This document shows positions 1 through 8,279 of a stretch of 64,000 nt of DNA, one piece after another. Numbering within the stretch: the stretch's first letter is position 1; every line of letters begins with the position of its first letter. Source of the stretch: Rhodoferax sp. (lineage in GTDB: Bacteria; Pseudomonadota; Gammaproteobacteria; Burkholderiales; Burkholderiaceae_C). The notes below the pieces were generated by a model. It saw nothing but the letters and a program-made list of their open reading frames with translations. It was not told the origin of the DNA and made no database searches. The DNA is taken from NCBI GenBank assembly GCA_029866205.1, contig JARWZT010000020.1, positions 1-64,000 on the forward strand. The letters are read 5' to 3'. Both the position numbers and the translations under genes were made by a program.

Positions 1-1
1 G

Positions 2-655
<654 letters not shown>

Positions 656-724
656 TTTGAGGCGCTGGGCAAGCCGCCTCCGCTTTGCGCGGGAGGTGGC
701 TTGTGCGCCCTGACGTGTACTTGT

Positions 725-1183
725 ATGGCCACCCCCCCCCTTTCACTTACCGGTCGAGCGCTGCGCCTGCTCAGCACCCGCGAGCATTCGCGCGCTGAGC
801 TGGAGCGCAAGCTCTCCCCGTACGAAGAAGAACCCGGCGCACTGGCCAAGGTGCTGGACGCACTCGCCGCCAAAGACTTTATCAACGAGGACCGTGTCGT
901 GGCCTCGGTATTGCACCGGCGCAGCACCAAACTCGGCACCGCGCGCATCCGCCATGAGTTGCAATCCAAAGGCCTGGCGCCCGAAGCCGTCGCCCAAGCC
1001 GTTACCGCGCTCAAAGCCAACGAGCCTGAACGCGCCTTCGCCGTTTGGCGCAAGAAATTTGGCAGCCCCGCCAGCACCCCTGCCGAACGCGCCAAACAAG
1101 TCCGTTTTCTGGCCAGCCGTGGCTTTGGTGGCGAAGCGATTGCGCGCGTGGTGTCGGGGGCGTTTGACGAGGATGAGTTGTAG
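725..1183 (+). CDS. recX: Regulatory protein RecX
   Basis: RecX binds RecA filaments and limits their extension. The 152-residue product has the three-helix repeat pattern of the family: ALRLLSTREHSRAELERKLS, then ALAAKDFINEDRVVASVL and a C-terminal RFLASRGFGGEAIARVV. Length is typical for betaproteobacterial RecX. I chose ATG 725; an in-frame upstream start at 701 would add eight residues (CALTCTC-like) that do not resemble the family. Codons 3-6 contain an unbroken run of nine C, so slippage would frameshift the gene almost at its start. It lies 69 bp downstream of recA and converges with argC. Confidence 0.93.
   Translation: MATPPLSLTGRALRLLSTREHSRAELERKLSPYEEEPGALAKVLDALAAKDFINEDRVVASVLHRRSTKLGTARIRHELQSKGLAPEAVAQAVTALKANEPERAFAVWRKKFGSPASTPAERAKQVRFLASRGFGGEAIARVVSGAFDEDEL
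732..740 (+). repeat. Homopolymeric C9 tract at the start of recX
   Basis: Nine consecutive C residues lie 7 nt after the A of the recX ATG (codons 3-6, Thr-Pro-Pro-Pro). Gain or loss of one base would shift the frame before any conserved RecX residue. Whether it varies in vivo is not visible from one sequence. Confidence 0.9.
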
Positions 1184-1214
1184 TACCGCGCAGGCAGCCC
1201 TTAGTTAGCCGCCC

Positions 1215-2150
1215 TCACATCCCCAGCATCAACTCCAGGTTTTGTACGGCGGCGCCGCTGGCGCCTTTGCCCAGGTTGTCCAGTCGGGCCACCAGCAGGG
1301 CGTGGGCAAAGCCGTCGGCGGCTGCATCGTTGGCGAACACACGCAGCTCCATTTGGTTGGTGTCGGCCAGGGCCACGGCGTCCAGTTTGTTGTCGGGCGT
1401 AGCGGGCTCCACCGTCACATAGCGGCTGCCTTTGTAATGGGCGCGCAGCGCCGCTTCCAGGTCATGGGCGCTGGGTTGGCCGGGCAGCGTGTCCAGGTGC
1501 AGGGGCAGCTGCACCAGCATGCCTTGGCGAAAGTTGGCCACTGCGGGCACAAACAGTGGCCGGCGTGTCAGGCCGGTGCAATGCATGATTTCTGGAATGT
1601 GTTTGTGCTTCAGGCCCAAGGCGTACAACTCCAACGCCGGGGCACTTCCTGCCTCGTAGGCCTCAATCATCGGCCGCCCACCGCCCGAATAGCCGCTCAC
1701 CGACGGCAAGCACACCGCAAAGTCTGCCGGAATCAGGCCGGCATCAATCAGCGGGCGCAAGAGCGCAATGGCGCCGGTGGCGTAGCAGCCGGGGTTGGCC
1801 ACGCGCTGGGCGTTGGCGATGCGCTCGGCCTGACCGGCGCAGAGTTCGGCAAAGCCATACACCCAACCGGGTGCCGTGCGGTGCGCGGTGGACGCGTCGA
1901 TGATGCGTGGGCCGGGTCGGCCCGACTCACGGGCCAGTGCGTCCACCATGGCCACAGATTCGACCGCCGCGTCATCGTGCAGACACAAAACGACCAGGTC
2001 GGCCTGGGCCAGCAAGGCGCGCTTGGCTTGGGCATCTTTGCGCAGCGCGGGGTCAATGCTGAGCAACTCAATTCCCGCCATGGTGCTCAGGCGTTCGCGG
2101 ATTTGCAGGCCGGTGGTGCCGGCTTCGCCGTCAATAAAAATCTTTTTCAT
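1215..2150 (-). CDS. argC: N-acetyl-gamma-glutamyl-phosphate reductase, short (type 2) form
   Basis: Catalyses the third step of arginine biosynthesis, NADPH-dependent reduction of N-acetylglutamyl phosphate to the semialdehyde. The 311-residue length is that of the short ArgC type 2 family rather than the ~340-residue type 1. The N-terminal nucleotide-binding turn [10 protein letters not shown] is at residues 8-17 and the catalytic cysteine is C122 in NPGCYATGA. The chosen start ([11 protein letters not shown]) matches the family; upstream in-frame ATGs would add up to 38 non-conserved residues. It stands alone, convergent with recX and divergent from sucC, with no other arg gene in the window. 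Confidence 0.93.
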   Translation of the reverse strand: MKKIFIDGEAGTTGLQIRERLSTMAGIELLSIDPALRKDAQAKRALLAQADLVVLCLHDDAAVESVAMVDALARESGRPGPRIIDASTAHRTAPGWVYGFAELCAGQAERIANAQRVANPGCYATGAIALLRPLIDAGLIPADFAVCLPSVSGYSGGGRPMIEAYEAGSAPALELYALGLKHKHIPEIMHCTGLTRRPLFVPAVANFRQGMLVQLPLHLDTLPGQPSAHDLEAALRAHYKGSRYVTVEPATPDNKLDAVALADTNQMELRVFANDAAADGFAHALLVARLDNLGKGASGAAVQNLELMLGM

Positions 2151-2262
2151 GGGAAAAATGGTCATTGAAAAGAAAACAAAACCGCACGTGCCAGCGCCGT
2201 GCTCAGCCCGAGAACCATCGCCGCGCCGCCGTAAGAACGGGGCAAGTTTGGTGCAGCGCACC

Positions 2263-2291
2263 ATGATACAGTTCTGCGGTTAAGCGCCCAA
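2263..2291 (-). promoter_or_regulatory. Possible sigma70 promoter for argC
   Basis: Read on the minus strand, TTGGGC (2291-2286) and TATCAT (2268-2263) are separated by 17 bp, a plausible -35/-10 pair. Transcription would start near 2256, leaving a leader of about 105 nt before argC. The -35 match is weak. Confidence 0.35.
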
Positions 2292-2360
2292 GGCCAGGTT
2301 CGGTAGCCCAGTGCCGGCATTGCCCAGCAAACCAATAGTCCCGTCGCAAAGAGAGAAGCT

Positions 2361-3530
2361 ATGAAGATCCACGAATACCAAGGCAAGGAAATCTTGCGCA
2401 ACGCGGGCGTGCCCGTACCCCGCGGCATCCCCGCATTCACCGTGCAAGAGGCTGTGGAAGCCGCGCAAAAACTTGGCGGCCCGGTCTGGGTGGTCAAGGC
2501 GCAAATCCACGCTGGGGGTCGCGGCAAAGGCGGCGGCGTGAAACTGGCGCGCTCGATTGACGAAGTCCGTGCGCTGGCCACCGAGATCCTGGGCATGCAA
2601 CTCGTGACCCACCAAACCGGACCTGAAGGCCAAAAAGTGCGTCGTCTGTTGATTGAAGACGGCGCCGACATCAAAAAAGAATATTACGTGTCCGCCGTGA
2701 CCGACCGCGCCAGCCAGCGCGTGGCCATGATCGTCTCTAGCGAAGGCGGTATGGACATTGAAGGTGTGGCGCACGACACACCCGAAAAGATCATGACCGA
2801 GATCGTCGATCCGGCCCTCGGCCTGACCGACGCGCAAGCCAAAAAGCTCAGCGACGCCATTGGCGTGCCCGCCGCGTCCACCGCACAGGCTGTGGACGTG
2901 CTGCAAAAGCTCTACAAAATCTACATGGACACCGACGCCAGCCTGGTCGAGATCAACCCGCTGATTCTTGAGGGCAACGGCAACATCAAGGCCTTGGACG
3001 CCAAGTTCAACTTTGACGCCAACGCCTTGTTCCGCCACCCCGAAATCGTGGCCTACCGCGATCTGGACGAAGAAGACCCGGCCGAAGTCGAGGCATCCAA
3101 GTTTGACCTGGCCTACATCAGCCTGGACGGCAACATTGGCTGTTTGGTCAACGGTGCCGGTTTGGCCATGGCCACCATGGACACCATCAAGCTGTTTGGC
3201 GCTGAGCCGGCCAACTTCCTGGATGTGGGTGGCGGCGCCACCCCCGAAAAAGTGACCGAAGCCTTCAAGATCATGCTAAAAAACCCCAAGGTCAAGGCCA
3301 TTTTGGTCAACATCTTTGGCGGCATCATGAAGTGCGACACCATTGCCACCGGCATCATTGTTGCCTGCAAGGCCGTCAACCTGTCCGTGCCTTTGGTTGT
3401 GCGCATGAAGGGCACCAACGAAGAAATGGGCAAGCAAATGCTGGCCGACTCTGGCCTGCCCATCATCAGCGCCGACACCATGGCCGACGCCGCCCAAAAA
3501 GTCGTTGCCGCTGTCAACGCCCACGCCTAA
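2361..3530 (+). CDS. sucC: Succinyl-CoA synthetase (ADP-forming) beta subunit
   Basis: Beta subunit of the TCA-cycle enzyme that interconverts succinyl-CoA and succinate with ATP formation. 389 residues, the standard length. The ATP-grasp fold begins [12 protein letters not shown]. The glycine-rich loop [12 protein letters not shown] is at 50-61, metal/nucleotide site residues around [10 protein letters not shown] at 196-205, and the ligase domain segment [18 protein letters not shown] at 257-274. The start has a purine-rich site (GAGAGAAG) a few bases upstream. sucD follows after 18 bp, so the two are co-transcribed. Confidence 0.98.
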   Translation: MKIHEYQGKEILRNAGVPVPRGIPAFTVQEAVEAAQKLGGPVWVVKAQIHAGGRGKGGGVKLARSIDEVRALATEILGMQLVTHQTGPEGQKVRRLLIEDGADIKKEYYVSAVTDRASQRVAMIVSSEGGMDIEGVAHDTPEKIMTEIVDPALGLTDAQAKKLSDAIGVPAASTAQAVDVLQKLYKIYMDTDASLVEINPLILEGNGNIKALDAKFNFDANALFRHPEIVAYRDLDEEDPAEVEASKFDLAYISLDGNIGCLVNGAGLAMATMDTIKLFGAEPANFLDVGGGATPEKVTEAFKIMLKNPKVKAILVNIFGGIMKCDTIATGIIVACKAVNLSVPLVVRMKGTNEEMGKQMLADSGLPIISADTMADAAQKVVAAVNAHA

Positions 3531-3548
3531 AGCCGAAAGAACCAAGCC

Positions 3549-4442
3549 ATGTCGATCTATATCAACAAAGACACCCGCGTCATTACCCAAGGTATTACCG
3601 GTAAAACCGGCCAGTTCCACACTGAAAAGTGCCAGGAATACGCCAACGGCAAAGAATGCTTTGTGGCCGGTGTGAACCCCAAAAAAGCGGGTGAGTCGAT
3701 TTTCAACATCCCGATCTACGCATCGGTCAAAGAAGCCGCTGCAGACACCGGTGCTACGGTGTCGGTGATTTATGTGCCGCCCGCCGGTGCTGCCGCCGCC
3801 ATCTGGGAGGCCGTGGAGGCCGACCTGGACCTGGCTATTTGCATTACCGAAGGCATTCCGGTCAAGGACATGCTTGAAGTGCGCAACCGCATGCGTGCCA
3901 AAGAAGCCGCTGGCGGCAAGAAAACGCTGCTGCTCGGACCCAATTGCCCTGGCCTGATTACCCCCGACGAAATCAAGATCGGCATCATGCCCGGCCACAT
4001 TCACCGCAAGGGCCGCATTGGCGTGGTGTCGCGTTCCGGTACGCTCACCTATGAAGCCGTGGCGCAACTCACCGAAATCGGTCTGGGCCAGAGCAGCGCC
4101 GTGGGCATCGGTGGCGACCCCATCAATGGACTCAAGCACATTGATGTGATGAAGGCCTTTAACGACGACCCCGATACCGACGCCGTCATCATGATCGGTG
4201 AAATCGGCGGACCCGATGAGGCGGAAGCCGCCCGTTGGTGCAAGCTCAACATGAAAAAGCCGATCGTGGGCTTTATTGCCGGCGTGACCGCTCCTGCGGG
4301 CAAACGCATGGGCCACGCAGGCGCCCTGATCAGCGGCGGTGCGGACACGGCCGATGCCAAACTCGCCATCATGGAAGAGTGCGGTTTCACCATCACCCGC
4401 AACCCCTCTGAAATGGCCAAGCTGCTCAAAGCCATGCTGTAA
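3549..4442 (+). CDS. sucD: Succinyl-CoA synthetase alpha subunit
   Basis: Alpha subunit, which binds CoA and carries the phosphohistidine intermediate. 297 residues, normal length. The CoA-binding Rossmann region shows GITGKTGQFHT at 15-25, the conserved LLGPNCPG at 128-135, and the active-site histidine is H256 in KRMGHAGALISGG. It sits 18 bp after sucC. It is followed by two hairpins, the second a clear Rho-independent terminator, before the TerC gene. Confidence 0.98.
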   Translation: MSIYINKDTRVITQGITGKTGQFHTEKCQEYANGKECFVAGVNPKKAGESIFNIPIYASVKEAAADTGATVSVIYVPPAGAAAAIWEAVEADLDLAICITEGIPVKDMLEVRNRMRAKEAAGGKKTLLLGPNCPGLITPDEIKIGIMPGHIHRKGRIGVVSRSGTLTYEAVAQLTEIGLGQSSAVGIGGDPINGLKHIDVMKAFNDDPDTDAVIMIGEIGGPDEAEAARWCKLNMKKPIVGFIAGVTAPAGKRMGHAGALISGGADTADAKLAIMEECGFTITRNPSEMAKLLKAML

Positions 4443-4461
4443 ATACAATACCCACAGAGAA

Positions 4462-4502
4462 GGCCGGGTTTGAAGCGGGAGATTTCCCGCGCCAAACCGG
4501 CC
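4462..4502 (+). promoter_or_regulatory. Stacked hairpin between sucD and the TerC gene
   Basis: GGCC-G-GGTTTG (4462-4472) pairs with CAAACC-GGCC (4493-4502), leaving one bulged G. Inside it GCGGGA (4475-4480) pairs with TCCCGC (4485-4490) over a GATT loop. It immediately precedes the terminator at 4506-4541. It may be part of the sucCD 3' end or a leader element for the downstream gene; the sequence alone does not decide. Confidence 0.6.
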
Positions 4503-4505
4503 GCC

Positions 4506-4541
4506 AAAGTGCCCTGACACATCCGTGCGGGCACTTTTTTT
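4506..4541 (+). terminator. Rho-independent terminator after sucCD / before TerC
   Basis: AAAGTGCCC (4506-4514) and GGGCACTTT (4529-4537) form a perfect 9-bp stem. The loop can form a further CAC/GTG pairing, and a run of seven T ends at 4541. The TerC start codon lies only 28 bp after the T run, leaving little room for an independent promoter. Confidence 0.85.
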
Positions 4542-4569
4542 GTTTTAAGACCTTACCCACGGAGTGCGC

Positions 4570-5253
4570 ATGGAATTCTTTCAAACCCCCGAGTTTTGGA
4601 TCGGCCTGATGAAGATCATCTGGATCAACATCATCTTGTCTGGCGACAACGCGGTCGTTATTGCACTGGCCGCCCGTGGCCTGCCAGCATCTCAGCAGCG
4701 CAAGGCAGTATTGTTTGGCTCGGGTGCGGCGGTGGTGTTACGTATCGTGCTCACCGTGGTGGCGGTGCGCCTGCTGGCCATGCCTTATCTGCAGATCGTG
4801 GGTGGGTTGCTGCTTTTGTATATCGGCGTTCAATTGTTGAGCGAACAAGACGACGGCGAAGGTGAAGAAAAACACCACACCACCCTCTTTGCCGCCATCC
4901 GGACCATTTTGATTGCCGACCTGGTGATGAGCCTGGACAACGTCATTGGTGTCGCCGCCGCCGCCAAGGGCAGCATGTTCTTGCTGGTGTTGGGTCTGGC
5001 CATCAGCATTCCGCTGGTCGTTTTTGGCAGCACCATGATGATTCGGCTCATGGAGCGCTACCCGTTTATCGTGACCCTGGGCGCGGCGCTGATTGGCTGG
5101 GTGGGTGGAGAAACGGTAACCAGCGACACCTCGCTGCACGATTTGGTGGTCGCCAACGAGTGGCTGCATTCACTGGGTCCGGTCGTGGGCGCGGCGCTGG
5201 TGCTCGGCTTAGGGCGCATGCTGCAAAAACGGGGACAGCCAGCGCACGAATAA
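4570..5253 (+). CDS. TerC family integral membrane protein
   Basis: Polytopic inner-membrane protein of the TerC/Alx family, linked in characterised members to metal ion (often manganese) efflux or metalation of exported proteins; the substrate here is unknown. 227 residues with about seven membrane segments. The two family signatures with membrane-embedded acidic residues are present: SGDNAVVIALAA near residue 24 and ADLVMSLDNVIGVAAAAKG near residue 115. A charged, histidine-containing loop (EQDDGEGEEKHH) separates the halves. ATG 4570 was preferred to GTG 4564 because GGAG lies at suitable spacing. A second TerC paralog is encoded at 12656-13360. Confidence 0.9.
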   Translation: MEFFQTPEFWIGLMKIIWINIILSGDNAVVIALAARGLPASQQRKAVLFGSGAAVVLRIVLTVVAVRLLAMPYLQIVGGLLLLYIGVQLLSEQDDGEGEEKHHTTLFAAIRTILIADLVMSLDNVIGVAAAAKGSMFLLVLGLAISIPLVVFGSTMMIRLMERYPFIVTLGAALIGWVGGETVTSDTSLHDLVVANEWLHSLGPVVGAALVLGLGRMLQKRGQPAHE

Positions 5254-5352
5254 GTGCTTTGTTGTTGCCGCAATTTCAGTTTTCACGATGGCATACATTG
5301 CATTTTGTTAAAGTGCAGTTTCCGAACAAATTGTGGAAAGGTGGGTGCTTTG

Positions 5353-5823
5353 ATGAATCAACGGCAACGCGGCATGACGCTGATCGAACTGATGATTGTG
5401 GTCGCCATCATCGGCATATTGGCCAGTGTTGCTCTGCCCTCCTACCGTCTGTACATCGCCCGCGCTGCCGCCGCGGAAGTGCTGGTGGCATTGGGTGCTT
5501 CCAAAATTCAGCTGGAGGAATTTTTTGCGATCAAGGAGCGATTTCCCGTCGCTGCTGATAATTTGGTGGTCCCGCAGTCAACGTCAAAATACGTATTGAG
5601 AATTTATTACAACGATGCAACAGGGGCAAGTGACTTGCAAACCTCCATGGTGGCGAATGGGAGTCAGGAGTTCAAAAAACTGACCAGCTCCAACGTCGCG
5701 ATCGGTTCAATATGGCTCAAAGCGACCTCGCGTGGCGTGGGTCAAGGTCTCGACTGGACTTGTATGAGCAACTTGCCGCAAGACATCCTGCCCAACCGGT
5801 GTACCTACAGCACGGGTCTGTGA
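5353..5823 (+). CDS. Type IV pilin-like protein, PilE/PilA class
   Basis: Prepilin with a six-residue leader ending RG, cleavage expected between G7 and M8, then the hydrophobic helix [24 protein letters not shown] with the required Glu at mature position 5 (E12). 156 residues. C137 and C150 form the usual C-terminal D-loop pair (WTC...NRC). The first mature residue is Met instead of the usual Phe. The paralog at 5976 lies 152 bp downstream. The two share the N-terminal helix but little else, so this may be a minor pilin or an alternative major pilin. No clear Shine-Dalgarno site is seen. Confidence 0.88.
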   Translation: MNQRQRGMTLIELMIVVAIIGILASVALPSYRLYIARAAAAEVLVALGASKIQLEEFFAIKERFPVAADNLVVPQSTSKYVLRIYYNDATGASDLQTSMVANGSQEFKKLTSSNVAIGSIWLKATSRGVGQGLDWTCMSNLPQDILPNRCTYSTGL

Positions 5824-5975
5824 CGGAAAAACCGAAAAAAATCTTCGGATTAAAAAATAAATCAGTAAATTCAAATAAATTTTTAACTATTTTGAGAAAA
5901 CTTATTTTTTTATCTTTTTACAAATAGCAATGCGGTACATTCCTCTTTGTTAATTTCAACACAGAGGAGTTTTTT
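5824..5975 (+). promoter_or_regulatory. AT-rich spacer upstream of pilA
   Basis: The 152-bp gap is strikingly A/T-rich compared with neighbouring DNA and must carry the pilA promoter, because pilA has its own strong ribosome site (AGAGGAG, 8 nt before ATG). I could not fit a convincing sigma70 pair or a correctly spaced sigma54 GG-N10-GC element. Confidence 0.4.
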
Positions 5976-6392
5976 ATGAAGCGTTCTATGCAAAAGGGTT
6001 TTACCCTGATTGAATTGATGATTGTGGTTGCGATCATTGGTATTTTGGCGGCGGTGGCTTTGCCCTCGTACCAAGACTACACCACGCGCGCAAAAGTGAG
6101 TGAGGTGGTGTTGGCGGCCAGCATTCCGAAGGCCGCGCTGACCGAAGAGGTTACGGTCAATGGCGGCCTTCCAGCTACCGCTAGTTACACCCCGGGTGTT
6201 CAGTCTTCGACCTATGTCTCCGCCGTCACGTATGCCATGGGAACCACCTCACAAGCAGGAACCATTACAGCGACTGCCAAGGGCGGTATCACGGGTACCG
6301 TCACATTGGTCGGTACCGTTGCCAACGGTCAGGTCACCTGGAATTGCGGCGGAAGCATTTCGTCGAAATTCCTACCATCGAGCTGCAAGTAA
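5976..6392 (+). CDS. pilA: Major type IV pilin
   Basis: Structural subunit of type IV pili (twitching, adhesion, DNA uptake). 138 residues. The leader MKRSMQKG is cut after G8, giving the classic [35 protein letters not shown] helix, with E13 as the conserved Glu5 of the mature protein. C124 and C137 close the C-terminal disulfide loop. The mature head is Ser/Thr-rich, which would suit O-glycosylation by the PglL-like proteins encoded next. Strong ribosome-binding site and a terminator directly after the gene suggest a highly expressed monocistronic unit. Confidence 0.95.
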   Translation: MKRSMQKGFTLIELMIVVAIIGILAAVALPSYQDYTTRAKVSEVVLAASIPKAALTEEVTVNGGLPATASYTPGVQSSTYVSAVTYAMGTTSQAGTITATAKGGITGTVTLVGTVANGQVTWNCGGSISSKFLPSSCK

Positions 6393-6423
6393 GGTCTGGT
6401 TGCACCTTTAGGTGCATCATATG

Positions 6424-6475
6424 TTGGGCTTCGCACTCTGGTTTTTGTAACCTGGGTGCGGAGCCCAAATTTTTT
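6424..6475 (+). terminator. Rho-independent terminator after pilA
   Basis: TTGGGCTTCGCAC (6424-6436) pairs with GTGCGGAGCCCAA (6456-6468), 13 pairs with one wobble, followed by six T. A smaller hairpin, TGCACC-TTTA-GGTGCA, precedes it at 6401-6416. Confidence 0.88.
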
Positions 6476-6498
6476 GTAGTCACCGGTTTTCACCCGCC

Positions 6499-8232
6499 TT
6501 GAATGTCGTGTTTGCCTCCCTCTCCCTGAATCCGGTGTGGGCCTTGCTGGCCGCTTTGCTGCTCAGTTGCGCCTGGTTAGCGCCGAACCACTCGTTCCCT
6601 TGGACCACGTTTCACGGCGAGTTGGTGCTGGCGGCAATCGCTTGGATAGGTGGAGTGGCTGCCTGGTGGTATGCCGCGCAGCGGCCCCGCCTGTATCTCC
6701 TTAATGTTCTGACGCTGGTGCTGATGGTCGTGCCGGTGGTGCAACTTGCATTGGGGCTGGTTACTTTTTCAGGCCATGCAGCGGTGATTGGCCTGTACAT
6801 CGCCGGCTTTTACTGCGCGCAGGTGGTGACGCAGCTTGCCGAGCAGCGGTGGCCGCACCGGGCGGCGGGTGTTTTGATGGGCGCTATGGGTATTGCTGCT
6901 GGCGTGTCGGTTGGCTTGCAGTTGTACCAGTGGATGGGCCTGACCCGCGGCGATGCTGTCACTGATATTTGGGTGCTGGGCGGCGGGGGCGACCGACCCT
7001 TTGCAAACTTGGGCCAGGCCAACCAGCTGGCCACGCTGTTTTTGTGGGGCTTGCTGGCTTTGGCCTTTGCCGTATGGCAAGGGGCTGTTGGCCGTGGTCG
7101 AGCGGGCAAGGTTGTGACGGCACTGGCCAGCGCTTGGTTGGTGTTGGGCTTGGCACTGACGCAGTCGCGCACGGGCTTGCTGGGCTTGCTGGTGATGTTG
7201 GGCGTCGCAGTGCTCTGGAAACCCTTGCGGAATGTCAAATCCTTGCGCGGGTTGGCGGCGGGTTTGATGCTGTGGTACGGCTTGTTGTTGTGGGCCATTC
7301 CCCAGATCAGTGTGGCCTTGTACCTGGACGAAGCGGCGTCTATCTGGACACGTCCCACAGGCACCCTGCGTGTTCAAGCGTGGCAAATGTTTGCGGACGC
7401 CATAGCTCAGCGGCCTTGGTGGGGTTATGGGATGAACCAAGGCTTGGCTGCCCAGGTCGAGGTCATCCAGCGCCATCCTTTGATTGAGGGCTTGTGGTCG
7501 TATGCCCACAATGAATTCTTGGATTTGGTGGTGTGGAACGGCATTCCGGCCGGCTTGCTCATGCTGAGCGTGACCCTGGCTTGGTTCTTTATTGCCATGC
7601 GGCGCGTGCGGCAAGTGCCTGATGCCATTTATCTGCTGTTGATTACCGTGCTCGGCATCCACGCGATGCTCGAGTACCCCCTGGCCTATGCGTTCTTTTT
7701 GTTGCCGCTGGGTGCCTTCATTGGAATTTTGAATGCCCGTCTCGCAATCTGGCCGCTACCCGCCCGCTGGTGGCCTGCCGGCTTTGCCGTAACAGTGGTG
7801 ACCTATGGTGGCACCGTGGCATTGTTGAGTGCGGTGGCGTATGACTATTTCCGCCTGGAGCAGGCCTATACGGATATTCGCTTTCAAAATGCGCAGATCA
7901 AAATGAGCAAGCCAGCGTCGGTGCCGCAGGCCCTCGTGCTCAATCAGATGCAAGCGCAGCTATCCTACTTTTTGTACCTGCCTCGCCCCGACGAGACGTC
8001 GGCGCAGATTGACACCTACCGTGCGTTGACGAATCTTGCGCCGGGGTACCACAATATTCTGAAGCTAGTCAGTGTGCTGGCCTTGAATGGGCATCCGGAA
8101 GAGGCCGCCCAATGGATGCGCAAAGCACCCCTGCTTTTGAGTGCCTCCGAACGGGCCGGCTTGGAGCCTTATTGGGCAAATCAGCAGCGCCTGTTCCCGG
8201 TTCTGAAATCGCAACCCTGGGTGAAAGACTGA
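6499..8232 (+). CDS. PglL/Wzy-type O-oligosaccharyltransferase-like membrane protein
   Basis: Predicted polytopic membrane protein (577 residues, about 11-12 hydrophobic segments) of the Wzy/WaaL/PglL superfamily. Members transfer lipid-linked glycans to proteins or polymerise/ligate O-antigen. The conserved periplasmic-loop motif AHNEFLDLVVWNGIPAG is present with His at residue 337, and the NLGQANQLAT segment near residue 170 is typical of PglL. The last ~130 residues form a soluble tail. Its place directly after pilA favours pilin glycosylation over O-antigen work. The only plausible start is TTG 6499, preceded by a poor ribosome site. A second, divergent homologue follows. Confidence 0.82.
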   Translation: MNVVFASLSLNPVWALLAALLLSCAWLAPNHSFPWTTFHGELVLAAIAWIGGVAAWWYAAQRPRLYLLNVLTLVLMVVPVVQLALGLVTFSGHAAVIGLYIAGFYCAQVVTQLAEQRWPHRAAGVLMGAMGIAAGVSVGLQLYQWMGLTRGDAVTDIWVLGGGGDRPFANLGQANQLATLFLWGLLALAFAVWQGAVGRGRAGKVVTALASAWLVLGLALTQSRTGLLGLLVMLGVAVLWKPLRNVKSLRGLAAGLMLWYGLLLWAIPQISVALYLDEAASIWTRPTGTLRVQAWQMFADAIAQRPWWGYGMNQGLAAQVEVIQRHPLIEGLWSYAHNEFLDLVVWNGIPAGLLMLSVTLAWFFIAMRRVRQVPDAIYLLLITVLGIHAMLEYPLAYAFFLLPLGAFIGILNARLAIWPLPARWWPAGFAVTVVTYGGTVALLSAVAYDYFRLEQAYTDIRFQNAQIKMSKPASVPQALVLNQMQAQLSYFLYLPRPDETSAQIDTYRALTNLAPGYHNILKLVSVLALNGHPEEAAQWMRKAPLLLSASERAGLEPYWANQQRLFPVLKSQPWVKD

Positions 8233-8279
8233 ATCACCTGGGCTGGGGGGGTGGCGAAAGGCCATTGATAATCCCGCCC

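Noticed and set aside
4443..4570. yybP-ykoY type manganese riboswitch upstream of the TerC gene
   Set aside because: The position fits, but the conserved GGGGAGUAG loop of that riboswitch is absent (only GGGAGAT inside a hairpin). The structure was reported as hairpins, not as a riboswitch.
5289..5302. sigma54-like promoter (TGGCAT...TTGCA) before the first pilin
   Set aside because: The GG and GC dinucleotides are 8 bp apart instead of the strict 10 bp, so it cannot be a working -24/-12 element.
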